Assembly: GCF_035975855.1 (NCBI RefSeq)
Contig: NZ_CP109055.1
Location: 310,001 to 374,000, forward strand
DNA from: Streptomyces sp. NBC_01304
GTDB lineage: Bacteria; Actinomycetota; Actinomycetes; Streptomycetales; Streptomycetaceae
Direction of reading: 5' to 3'
Length of the DNA stretch: 64,000 nt
Shown: piece after piece, positions 17,255 to 24,988 of the stretch
How the letters are laid out: every line of letters starts with the position of its first letter
Position numbering within the stretch: the first letter of the stretch is position 1
Made by a program: the position numbers and the translations under genes
Notes under the pieces: model-generated
What the model saw: only the letters and a program-made list of their open reading frames with translations
What the model was told of the DNA's origin: nothing
The model's database searches: none

Positions 17255-17673
17255 GAAATTCCCCCTGAGTGAAGCAAGTTGAGTCGATGATCGTTCAGCA
17301 AGACCTTACGGCAGCTCTCTCGCCGTGACCGATGGCTGGTCGGCCGAGGACACCGGCCCATCCCTCCGCCTTCAGTCGGCGATGTCCTCGGCACTGCCCT
17401 AGGCCACCAGCGCATCGACCAGTCGGCTGTCGAGCGCGTCCGCACTCTCGTGTCCACGTCCACGCAACAGACCGCGACGGTTGGGCAGGACAGCCGCGGC
17501 TGTGGCGCCGGCCGGGCCAGCCATTGCCCGCTAAATCCCCCCCGCCTTCACGCCGTCTGTACTTGATCGGTAACAAGACACCGCGACTGGCGAGTTGCAG
17601 ATCACTTCTGGTGCAGAATCAGTCCGCCAGCGAGTCGCTACCGGCCATGTACGGCCGATCACGGGGGAACATC

Positions 17674-18363
17674 ATGAACACTGCTGCCCGCAGAATCCGC
17701 ACCGGTTCACGTGGCTGGAAGTCCTACGTTCTGGGCACCGCGGCGGCCGCCGCACTCCTGGCCACCACCGCATGCGAGCCCGGCTCCGACGATGCCGCAG
17801 ACGCACCCAAGACGTCGGACCGGCCAAGCGCGACGAGCTCAGCGTCGCCAAGTGCGCACACGTCGAAGCAGCCCAGCGACAGCGGTGACCAAGACGACAA
17901 GGGCGGGGACGGCGACGACTCCGGCACCCCCCTGTGCTCCTTGGACGACCTGTCGGTGTCCGCCACGAACTATGACGCGAAGGGCGAGCCGGTCCGGCAC
18001 ATCCTCCTCGTCGCCACCAACTCGGGCAGCAAGAAGTGCGACATCCAGAACTACCCCGAGGTGACGCTCGGCGACGCCCAGGGCCCGGCCCCGGTGAAGA
18101 AGGGAACCGACTCCGGCGAGGTCCTCACCCTCGCTCCCGGCCAAAAGGCATACGCCGGACTGCTCGCCACCGGCGGCCACATGGACACCTACGACGTGAC
18201 GTCCATGACCCTTGGCCTCGGCAGCCCCGGCGGCGAGAGCGAAGCGGCCCCGCCCATCGACCTGACCATGCCCGTCAAGTCGTTCCCGGCCGACGACGGC
18301 CAGCGTGTCACTTACTGGGCAGGTACCGAGGGCCTCGCCATGCGTCCCGTGACCCAGTCCTGA
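17674..18363 (+). CDS. DUF4232 lipoprotein (229 aa)
   Basis: Lipobox TTAC within a signal peptide (AAAAALLATTAC), then a ~70-residue Ser/Asp-rich linker, then a DUF4232 immunoglobulin-like domain: CSLDDLSVSATNYD, LLVATNSGSKKCDIQNYPEV and LAPGQKAYAGLLATGG. Two cysteines at the start of the domain probably form its conserved disulfide. The ATG at 17674 follows GGGGGAAC; the frame is open from 17332 but upstream sequence is not coding-like. A paralogue with the same layout lies at 56463-57134. Homologues are abundant in Streptomyces and without known function. Confidence 0.88.
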   Translation: MNTAARRIRTGSRGWKSYVLGTAAAAALLATTACEPGSDDAADAPKTSDRPSATSSASPSAHTSKQPSDSGDQDDKGGDGDDSGTPLCSLDDLSVSATNYDAKGEPVRHILLVATNSGSKKCDIQNYPEVTLGDAQGPAPVKKGTDSGEVLTLAPGQKAYAGLLATGGHMDTYDVTSMTLGLGSPGGESEAAPPIDLTMPVKSFPADDGQRVTYWAGTEGLAMRPVTQS

Positions 18364-18459
18364 CGAACTCGGGCACCCACCCGCCACAACAAGCCACGGC
18401 CTGCTCCCGCACCCACTGCAGCGCTCCGCCTCGCGGTCACACACCAGGCCATGTCATTC

Positions 18460-18497
18460 ACGAAGTCCCGGACTGCACGTGCAGTCCGGGACTTCGT
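18460..18497. terminator. 38-bp perfect palindrome, probable terminator
   Basis: A 17-bp stem (ACGAAGTCCCGGACTGC and its exact complement) closes on a 4-base ACGT loop, 97 bases after the DUF4232 stop. A stem this long folds very stably in either orientation. Termination is the simplest role. The adjacent tRNA-like sequence leaves open that it marks an integration or recombination site. Confidence 0.55.
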
Positions 18498-18503
18498 CCC
18501 ATC

Positions 18504-18530
18504 TGGTAGGGCGGGAGGACTCGAGCCTCC
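18504..18530 (-). other. tRNA 3'-end-like fragment (possible attachment-site relic)
   Basis: Read on the minus strand: GGAGG, CTCGAGT loop, CCTCC (a perfect T-arm), then CGCCCTACCA, like an acceptor 3' strand with encoded CCA. The T54 position is C and no matching 5' half (TAGGGCG with D and anticodon arms) is present upstream, so it is not a functional tRNA. Such 3' fragments are left by integrases that recombine in tRNA genes. No integrase gene is nearby. Confidence 0.3.
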
Positions 18531-18721
18531 ATCCGCAGCGAGGCCTGCAGGCACAATCACGAGCGACTGTTGCGGGCGGGACCGGATGCGTACGCAGTCC
18601 GGCGGGTGGCAGGGGGCGCGCAAGGTCTGTCGGTGCTGCCCAGCGGCCCAGGGGGGCCTGCCCTGCGGTGGGCTTCGGTCATGATGGGGGCTGCTGTATT
18701 GCTGATCATCAGGGAGTGTCG

Positions 18722-19060
18722 ATGGCGAGTCGTGTTCACCAGCCCATGGAGCCGGAGGAATTCGACTTCATCCTCGCCAAGTCCCCAAGGCCGGTGCTCG
18801 CCTTCTTCTCTGGTACCTGGCCCAAGGCCGTGAATGTGTGCAGGGAGATGGACTCCGTTGTGCGTGAACTGGCGCAGGAGTACGACGATCGCCTGACGGC
18901 GGTGAAGGTCGACATGACCCGCTGCCCGGAGCCGACGCGTCGATTCGGCGTCACGGGAGCACCGACATTCCTCCTGATCAAGCAGGGCGAAGCGGTGGCT
19001 ACGTGGCAGGGCCCCTTGGACGGGGAAGAGCTAAGGAAGTTCGTAGCCACACACGTCTGA
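18722..19060 (+). CDS. Thioredoxin-fold protein lacking the CxxC active site (112 aa)
   Basis: The fold signature is intact: RPVLAFFSGTW (strand before the active site), LTAVKVDMTRCPEPTRRFGV and TGAPTFLLIKQGE with the conserved cis-Pro81, ending in the usual helix. Where WCGPC should be, the sequence reads GTWPKAVNVCREM, so both redox cysteines of the motif are missing; only Cys40 and Cys68 are nearby. Disulfide reductase activity is therefore unlikely; a binding or chaperone role, or monothiol chemistry, is possible. AGGGAG lies five bases before ATG 18722. Length is normal for a thioredoxin and the gene looks monocistronic. Confidence 0.82.
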   Translation: MASRVHQPMEPEEFDFILAKSPRPVLAFFSGTWPKAVNVCREMDSVVRELAQEYDDRLTAVKVDMTRCPEPTRRFGVTGAPTFLLIKQGEAVATWQGPLDGEELRKFVATHV

Positions 19061-19349
19061 CACCCGTGGATACTCGGGGCGCGCCTTCGGCCTCACCGAG
19101 CACGCCCGTTCTTTCCGCCATGCATGGGCAAGGGTGACGGCAGGGGCTGCGCGTGATGGTTCAGCGGTCGGACCCCTCGCGGGAAAGGGGCAGGCGCAGC
19201 GCGGAAAGCACAGCTCAAACCCGGACAGACGCCCGGCCGTGGCCCGCCCAGGGCAGGCCACGGCCACAACCAGCCCTCGTAAAGCGGGGGACGAATCCTC
19301 TCGGGCATCCGCTGCTCCGGTTATCGGAACTGCTCGTCCAGCCGTTGGC

Positions 19350-20219
19350 CTACGAGGCGCCGTCAAGGACCTCCCGTAGTCGATGTGCGAACTCGTCCGG
19401 CTTCCCCGGATATCCGAACTCTCCGTCGAGGAACCCGCCGTGATGGCTCGGGAACACCGTCACCCTCTGCCCGAGCAGCTCGGCGGTCGCCACGGAGGTG
19501 CGTCCGGTCAGCACGTGCTCGGACTCCTCGCCCACCGCGATCACCACGCGGGTCGGCGCCGCAGCGATCGCGTCGACGTCCGGCCGATAGCTGCTGACGG
19601 CCCATGACCGGTCGGACAGCAGCGGATCGTCCCGCGAGCCGTCATCCTCCGCAGGCATCCCCAACGCGGCGGGATCTGCCTCCGGCTGCGCGAAGTACGC
19701 GTCGGTGAACTCTCCCTCCCACGAGGTCATGGCCACGAACGCAGCCATCCCGGCCCCCCATCCCCGCTTTTCGTACGCCTCTCGTACACCGGCCCGCGCT
19801 TGCACAGCTGCCGGGCCGTCCGGCGTGAGGGTGATGAGCGGTGGCTCGTGTGCGACCAGGGTGGTCACGTCCGCCGGATACTTCGCCACGACGGCGAGGG
19901 CGGTGATCGCTCCGCCACTGCTTGCGAACATCTCGACCGGTCCGGCCCCGAGGGCCTCGACGATGGCGTGTACGTCGTCGGCCTGGGTCTGCGGCGTATG
20001 GTCGACCCGCCCATCCTTACGGGTGCTGCGGCCGAGCCCGCGCGGGTCATAGGTCACGACGGTCCGCTCTGGGAAGCGCGCCGCGAGCGCGGCAAAGCCA
20101 GTGGCATCCATGGGCTGCCCGATCGTGAACAACGGCGGGCGCCGGTCTGCGGTCGGCAGCGGCCCGCGGACGTCGTAGACCAGGTCCGCGCCGGCTGTCT
20201 CGAGTGTGTGAGTCTCCAG
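19350..20219 (-). CDS. Alpha/beta-hydrolase without a canonical start codon (about 289 aa)
   Basis: VVTYDPRGLGRSTR, the nucleophile elbow FASSGGA and SHHGGF with the catalytic His identify an alpha/beta hydrolase. A TTG at 20132 would start in the middle of the first core strands. Reading on upstream in the same frame gives LETHTLETAGADLVYDVRG, then PLPTADRRPPLFTIGQPMD, the expected N terminus of this subfamily, back to a TGA at 20252-20250. In that stretch no ATG, GTG or TTG occurs; a CTG at 20219 stands where homologues usually have Met. Either CTG is used or the start codon was lost and the gene is a young pseudogene. The substrate is unknown. Confidence 0.72.
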   Translation of the reverse strand: METHTLETAGADLVYDVRGPLPTADRRPPLFTIGQPMDATGFAALAARFPERTVVTYDPRGLGRSTRKDGRVDHTPQTQADDVHAIVEALGAGPVEMFASSGGAITALAVVAKYPADVTTLVAHEPPLITLTPDGPAAVQARAGVREAYEKRGWGAGMAAFVAMTSWEGEFTDAYFAQPEADPAALGMPAEDDGSRDDPLLSDRSWAVSSYRPDVDAIAAAPTRVVIAVGEESEHVLTGRTSVATAELLGQRVTVFPSHHGGFLDGEFGYPGKPDEFAHRLREVLDGAS

Positions 20220-20251
20220 GCCCGTGAAGACCGGCCCCGCTCCAAAAACTC

Positions 20252-20277
20252 ATCGGCGCGACGGCCGTCGCGCCGAT
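20252..20277. promoter_or_regulatory. 26-bp perfect palindrome upstream of alpha/beta-hydrolase and POT genes
   Basis: ATCGGCGCGACGG and its exact complement meet with no spacer. It lies just upstream of the hydrolase reading frame (minus) and about 190 bases upstream of the peptide transporter (plus). It could be an operator for either gene or a cruciform/terminator. No regulator gene is adjacent. Confidence 0.45.
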
Positions 20278-20467
20278 CAGGGGCCTGCAGCCGGCCCGGA
20301 GGCCGGGAGCCGTTGATCTGCCGCTCGCGTTCAAGGGCACCGGCGCACGCCGGACAGAGTCAGAGTTTGACCAAATCAGGGCAAAACGTTACTGAAAATG
20401 ACTTCCAATAAGCCATCATTGAATGCAGGGGGCAACTGGTTCGAAGTCCACGGCAAGGGTGTGCAGC

Positions 20468-22012
20468 ATGAGGGTTCGGTCGCAACGTAAGGGCACCCCG
20501 GGAGAGCAGGCGCCCGCGAAGCGGCACCCGGCGTCCTTCCGGGACCACCCACATGGTCTGGCGACCCTCGCCCTGACGGAGATGTGGGAGCGGTTCAGCC
20601 TCTTCGGCATGGTCGCGATCCTCGTGCACTTCTTCGTGTCCTCGAAGCAGGGCGGCGGCATGGACCTCGCCACGGACAGTTCCGTGGCGGTCGCGGGCGT
20701 GTACCTGGCCATGATGGGTCTGCTCGCGCTCCCCGGCGGCTGGGTCGCCGACCGCTTCCTCGGAGCGCGGCGCGCGGTGTTCCTGGGCGGCCTCGTCATC
20801 ATGACGGGCCACATATGCCTGGCGATCCCGGGCAACTACGGTGTCTGGCCGGGGCTGTTGCTCATCGCCGTCGGCACCGGACTGCTGAAGACCAACATCA
20901 CCTCGATGGTCGGCTTCCTCTACGCCAGGGACGACACGCACCGGCGCGCGGCCGGCTACTCGCTCTACTACATGGGCATCAGCGTCGGCGCCCTGATCGC
21001 CCCGATGATCGTCGGCTTCCTCAGCGAGGAGATCGACTGGCACGTGGGCTTCGGCGCCTCCGCGGTCGGCATGGCCATCGGCCTGACACAGTTCGCGCTG
21101 GGCAGGAACCGGATGGCCGACAGCTACCGGGAGCACCCGGTCCTCCCGCTCACGGCCCGCGAGCGCCGCAACGTGCTGCGCGGCATCGCCGGCGCGGTCG
21201 TCGGCGTCGCCCTGCTCGTGCTGCTCGCCGCCGAGACCGGGGCCCTGAGCCTCGACAACCTCACGTACGCTCTGGCGGCCCTCGGCCTGATCGTCCCGGC
21301 CGTCTACCTCGCCCACATGTACCGCTGCCCGCACGTCACCGCCCCGGAGCGGGTGAAGCTCAAGGCGTACATCTGGTTCTTCGCGGCCGCCGCCCTGTTC
21401 TGGATGATCTACGACCAGATGGCGACCACGCTCAACATCTTCGCCTCGCAGAAGGTCGACCTGCACCTGGCCGGCTGGGCAATGCCCGCGAGTTGGACCA
21501 TGTCCTTCCCTTCCGTGTACGGGATCGTGCTCGCCCCGCTGATCGGGATGCTCTGGCTGCGCAAGGGGCGGAGGTTCTCCACCCCCGGCAAGTTCTCCGT
21601 GGCGCTCGGCCTGATCGGCGGCTCCTTCCTCGCGATGGCCGTCGCCTCGTCGCTGGCCGCCGGGGGCGCGAAGGTCTCCCTGTGGTGGCTGGTCGGCGTC
21701 TACTTCATCCAGGTCGTCGGCGAGCTGTGCCTGAGCCTGGTCGGCGTGGTGATCACCATGGCGCTCGCGCCGCGCGCCTTCACCAGCCAGATGATCGGCA
21801 TTTGGTTCCTGGCCGCCGCGACCGGCGACAGCATCGGCGGCCAAGTACCGCGCCTGGACGGCGTGATCGGGCAGACCGGCAACTTCCTGTGGCAAGGAGC
21901 CCTCCTCGTCGTCGCGGGCCTGCTGATGCGCAAGGGCGCCAAGTGGCTGCGTACACAGATCGGCGAACAGCACTCCGGCGGGCGGGCGGCCGAGGTCGCG
22001 GTCACCGCCTGA
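20468..22012 (+). CDS. POT/PTR-family proton-dependent oligopeptide transporter (514 aa)
   Basis: Imports di- and tripeptides with protons. Family signatures: LTEMWERFSLFGM (the ExxER proton-coupling motif), GGWVADRFLGARRAVFLG (PTR2 motif 1) and LYYMGISVGALIAPMIVGF (FYxxINxG-like motif 2). About fourteen hydrophobic segments are visible, as is usual for bacterial POT proteins, ending in GALLVVAGLLMRKGAKWL. The start is ATG 20468, with AAGGG about nine bases upstream; ATG 20423 lacks a signal. It is followed after 43 bases by the remnant of an MFS transporter in the same orientation. Confidence 0.92.
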   Translation: MRVRSQRKGTPGEQAPAKRHPASFRDHPHGLATLALTEMWERFSLFGMVAILVHFFVSSKQGGGMDLATDSSVAVAGVYLAMMGLLALPGGWVADRFLGARRAVFLGGLVIMTGHICLAIPGNYGVWPGLLLIAVGTGLLKTNITSMVGFLYARDDTHRRAAGYSLYYMGISVGALIAPMIVGFLSEEIDWHVGFGASAVGMAIGLTQFALGRNRMADSYREHPVLPLTARERRNVLRGIAGAVVGVALLVLLAAETGALSLDNLTYALAALGLIVPAVYLAHMYRCPHVTAPERVKLKAYIWFFAAAALFWMIYDQMATTLNIFASQKVDLHLAGWAMPASWTMSFPSVYGIVLAPLIGMLWLRKGRRFSTPGKFSVALGLIGGSFLAMAVASSLAAGGAKVSLWWLVGVYFIQVVGELCLSLVGVVITMALAPRAFTSQMIGIWFLAAATGDSIGGQVPRLDGVIGQTGNFLWQGALLVVAGLLMRKGAKWLRTQIGEQHSGGRAAEVAVTA

Positions 22013-22055
22013 GACACGACGCCACTGCTTTGCCCCGCCCCTGGAAGGACCCACG

Positions 22056-22867
22056 GTGCACCGCACCCAGACCACTCGGGACCGCGCGCCCGCACGACCC
22101 GACCCCGTCGCCAGGCGCCGAACCGGCATCCTGGTGCCCCTGGTACTCGGCGGCCTGACCGCGCTCCCCTCCCTGTCCATGGACATGTACCTCCCGGCAC
22201 TGCAAGAGGTGAACGACGCGCTGGCCGCCCCCACTGCGACCGCCCAACTCACCCTTACCGCATACCTGTTGGGCATGGCCCTCGGCCAGCTGGCAGTCGG
22301 ACCGATGACCGACCGATGGGGCCGCCGCCGCCCGCTGCTCATCGGAATGACCGTCTACGCGGCCGCCACCGCCGTCTGCGTCGTCGCGCCCACCGTGGAA
22401 CTCCTCATCGCCGGACGCCTGTTGCAGGGGCTGGCGGGCGCCGCCGGCCTGGTCACCGTCGTCGTCGCCCGCTGGCTGCACGAGACACTGCCCCAGGAGC
22501 GCCGGCACTCCGGCGGGGTCGGTCATGCCCTGCACACATGACCAGCCTGCCGCTCATCGGGCGGGTGAGCCTGAACAAGGTCCTGGCCGTCGGCCTGACC
22601 CTGATGACGCTGGCCGCCGCCGCGTTCCTTGTCATGGTCTCCGGGCTGGTCGGTGACGTGGGACTCGTCCCGGTCGCCGTCGCATTGTTCCTGGTCGGCG
22701 CGGTCGCCTCACCACTGGTGGGCATCGCGGGCGAGCACACGGCGCTGCCGATGGCGCTGGTCCAACTCGCCGCCGTGCTGGGCGCACTGCTCTGCTTCCT
22801 CGGGCTGTGCCGACCGTGGCGACCAGGGGCGGCGCTACTGGTCGCCCCCGCACAAGGCGCGGTCTGA
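22056..22867 (+). pseudogene. Bcr/CflA-family MFS drug transporter, multiply deleted
   Basis: GTG 22056 has GGAAGG upstream and encodes a good N terminus: SMDMYLPALQEVNDAL, AYLLGMALGQLAVGPMTDRW, GRLLQGLAGAAG. After VTVVVAR it jumps to WLHETLPQERRHSGGVGHAL, which belongs to the central loop, so helices 5-6 are missing. It stops at 22541, and the remainder continues in another frame (VSLNKVLAVGLTLMTLAAA, VGAVASPLVGIAGEHTALPM, LCFLGLCRPWR), again with a helix missing before VGAVASPLVG. About 270 of the ~410 residues survive. This is a pseudogene with at least two deletions plus a frame change; a sequencing error alone would not explain it. Confidence 0.85.
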
Positions 22868-22892
22868 CGGCGCCGGCTGAGGGCCCTCATGG

Positions 22893-23666
22893 TCAGGCGG
22901 GCGGCATCAGATCGCTCTCGCTGATCGTGTACGTCAAGCGGGGGTAGCTGAAGTGCGTTTCATTGTTCTCGCGGCGCCGTAGTTGGTAGAACTCGCGCCT
23001 CTGCTCATCGTCGGCCGACATGAGGCGCGCCCCGTGTGGGAGGTACGCGTGTCCGTCGCGAAACCGAATGAACGTCTTTGACGTGCGAAACGTTACGCCC
23101 AACCATTGGTTGTCCGTCGTCTGGACAGGTGTGTCCAAGACGATTTTGTGCTTGAGTCGCCGATTCGAGTCAACGGAGAACACGACGACACTGTGGTGGG
23201 CGAGGGGGATCTCCAACGTCTCACCACCGGACTCCTTTGATTCGAAGATCAGTTTCCTCGGCGAGCCGGATTCGGGGTGTTCGTAGCAGGAGAAGACGGC
23301 GATGGACGACTCGTTGGCCAGGTCGAGTGCTTGGTCGGAATGGCTGCCCATGGTTTTGTAGGCGTTCGTGTAGGTCTCGATGAGAGCGTTGTTGAAGCCC
23401 ACCGACAGTGCCGCACGTTCTTGAATCTCTTGCGCAAGTCGTTCGTGCACCGCCCGGAAACGCTGCGCCGGGCCGCCGTATCGCGTGGTAGTACGCACGA
23501 GAGGCACACCGCCCGCCTCATCGATCTTGGTGAGCACGGCGCCTCGTCTGCCTTTTCCTGCATCTTCGAAACGAGTCGACGCGGACAGCTCCGCAAAGAG
23601 ATTCTCCTCGATTGGCAAAGCGCACGAGAAGATCTCATCCGAAATTCTAGACTCGGGGGGCAACAT
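22893..23666 (-). CDS. AlkB-like 2-oxoglutarate/Fe(II) dioxygenase B (257 aa)
   Basis: The core matches AlkB-type dioxygenases: FNNALIETYTNAYKTMGSHS followed by D, giving the iron ligands His109-x-Asp111, the strand SSIAVFSCYE, then LKHKIVL with His173 and VTFRTSKT with the likely 2-oxoglutarate-binding Arg194. AlkB relatives oxidatively demethylate nucleic acids; some modify proteins or small molecules. The start overlaps the upstream dioxygenase gene by 20 bases and GGGAG lies just before ATG 23666 (TTG 23663 is also possible). The C-terminal ~50 residues (EFYQLRRRENNETHFSYPRL) are an extension I do not recognise. It is last in the kinase-dioxygenase gene string. Confidence 0.75.
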   Translation of the reverse strand: MLPPESRISDEIFSCALPIEENLFAELSASTRFEDAGKGRRGAVLTKIDEAGGVPLVRTTTRYGGPAQRFRAVHERLAQEIQERAALSVGFNNALIETYTNAYKTMGSHSDQALDLANESSIAVFSCYEHPESGSPRKLIFESKESGGETLEIPLAHHSVVVFSVDSNRRLKHKIVLDTPVQTTDNQWLGVTFRTSKTFIRFRDGHAYLPHGARLMSADDEQRREFYQLRRRENNETHFSYPRLTYTISESDLMPPA

Positions 23667-24876
23667 AGTCTCCCGTGTTCATGCTGAAGAGAAATTCATC
23701 ACCGTAATCGATGAAGGACGAGGTCCTGTTCTCCTCGGCGTACAGCCTGCGCAGATCGTCCATGCCGGCCGGCGTGGGTGGCTCCAGCTTCACCAAACCT
23801 CGGGCCGTTTTAAGGAACGTGTCGCCGTCCTTGTGAACGGCTTCGGCGCTCGAACAGCGCACCACGTATCCCAGGCGGGTCGGGAGCAGTTCGGCGTCCA
23901 ACGTTGAGGGCCGGATTTCGTGCGTATACAGGCGGTTGGTGGACAGCGGCATGAAGAACACGGAGCCGGGATAGAGCGGCACGGTGAACTGCCCAGGGAG
24001 TGTGACCCCGTGGCGTTCGCCGGTCGGCTCCTTGAGGCGAAAGCGGAGTTTGGTCAGCCCGCTGGTCCCCTTCACGCCGTAGTCGAAGGCGTCTTCGGCC
24101 AAGGGCTGCAGTTTGTCGAGCCGGTCGTAGAAGGTGCAGAAGGCCATGATGCCGTTGCCGGGCATGTCCTTGGTCTTGTCGGCATGCGCCGAGATCTTGG
24201 CCTTGGACTGCTTGCGCTCGGCTGTGGCAAGGGTGTTGTGGTAGATCTGCGCGAGGACGTGATTGAGCGGTGCCTGGTTCCGGAAGACCGTGGCGACCTC
24301 ACGGTTCAGCTCCTCGACGATGTCCGTGTCGGTCGGGCGAAAGCTCTCGGTCGGCCCCGAGAGATTCGTGGAGCACCGGAGCAGGCGGAAATGCAGGTCG
24401 TCACCGTTTCGCGTGACGGGCGTCAGATAAATGCCGCTGCGATGAGCTGTTCCCGGCTTGGTGGACTCCGTCAGTGACTGGAACGCGTGCTCCGCACGGA
24501 TCCGTCCGAAGTGATCGGCGCCGAGGCCGAAAAAGCGTCGGTAGTACACGCCGACGCCGTGTACGCGAAGGGGAACTCGTCCGAGGTGGACGAGGGTCCA
24601 GGGGTGGTCGTCGTCCTCGCGGTAGCCGTGTGAGAGTTCCCGGATCACGAATACCCGGGCAGCGGCGTGCAGTTGGGGTCTGCTGATCCCGGAGATATCG
24701 CCACACAGGTAGACGGTCTTCTGCGCAAGGTTGTGCGAGCCAGAAGCAAGGTCCTCCGGCATGATCGTGGACCCGAAGAAGTCCCTGATCAAGTCATGGT
24801 CCTGCAACACCGAAGGCGCCACCAAGGTGTTGCTCGTATCCTCGATACGGGCCTCTGTCAGCTCTGTTGTGTCCAT
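23647..24876 (-). CDS. AlkB-like 2-oxoglutarate/Fe(II) dioxygenase A (409 aa)
   Basis: The C-terminal half has the double-stranded beta-helix signature: LNHVLAQIYHNT, KISAHADKTKDMPGNGIMAF with iron ligands His231-x-Asp233, YPGSVFFMPLSTNRLYTHEI with His319, and LGYVVR with the candidate 2-oxoglutarate Arg. The first ~180 residues are an N-terminal domain I do not recognise (YLCGDISGISRPQLHAAARV, VYYRRFFGLGADHF). ATG 24876 is chosen over the frame start at 25140 because of AAGG upstream and because the earlier part overlaps the kinase gene. It lies 112 bases after the kinase stop and overlaps dioxygenase B by 20 bases. It shares the fold, but little obvious sequence, with dioxygenase B. Confidence 0.75.
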   Translation of the reverse strand: MDTTELTEARIEDTSNTLVAPSVLQDHDLIRDFFGSTIMPEDLASGSHNLAQKTVYLCGDISGISRPQLHAAARVFVIRELSHGYREDDDHPWTLVHLGRVPLRVHGVGVYYRRFFGLGADHFGRIRAEHAFQSLTESTKPGTAHRSGIYLTPVTRNGDDLHFRLLRCSTNLSGPTESFRPTDTDIVEELNREVATVFRNQAPLNHVLAQIYHNTLATAERKQSKAKISAHADKTKDMPGNGIMAFCTFYDRLDKLQPLAEDAFDYGVKGTSGLTKLRFRLKEPTGERHGVTLPGQFTVPLYPGSVFFMPLSTNRLYTHEIRPSTLDAELLPTRLGYVVRCSSAEAVHKDGDTFLKTARGLVKLEPPTPAGMDDLRRLYAEENRTSSFIDYGDEFLFSMNTGDYVAPRV

Positions 24877-24988
24877 CAAACGGCACCTTCCGTCCGCAGA
24901 TCTTGGTGGATTACTCACCACCGCACGGGATTCCGGAACAGGCCGCCCCCTAGTTCGCTGACCTGCTCCGCGTTCCTCTTGCCAAGGG

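Noticed and set aside
18504..18530. A complete tRNA gene
   Set aside because: Only a T-arm and 3' acceptor-like strand are present; no D-arm, anticodon arm or pairing 5' acceptor strand.
20360..22342. 660-codon minus-strand frame opposite the POT transporter
   Set aside because: Asp/His/Gln-rich antisense translation; the plus strand has unmistakable POT motifs.
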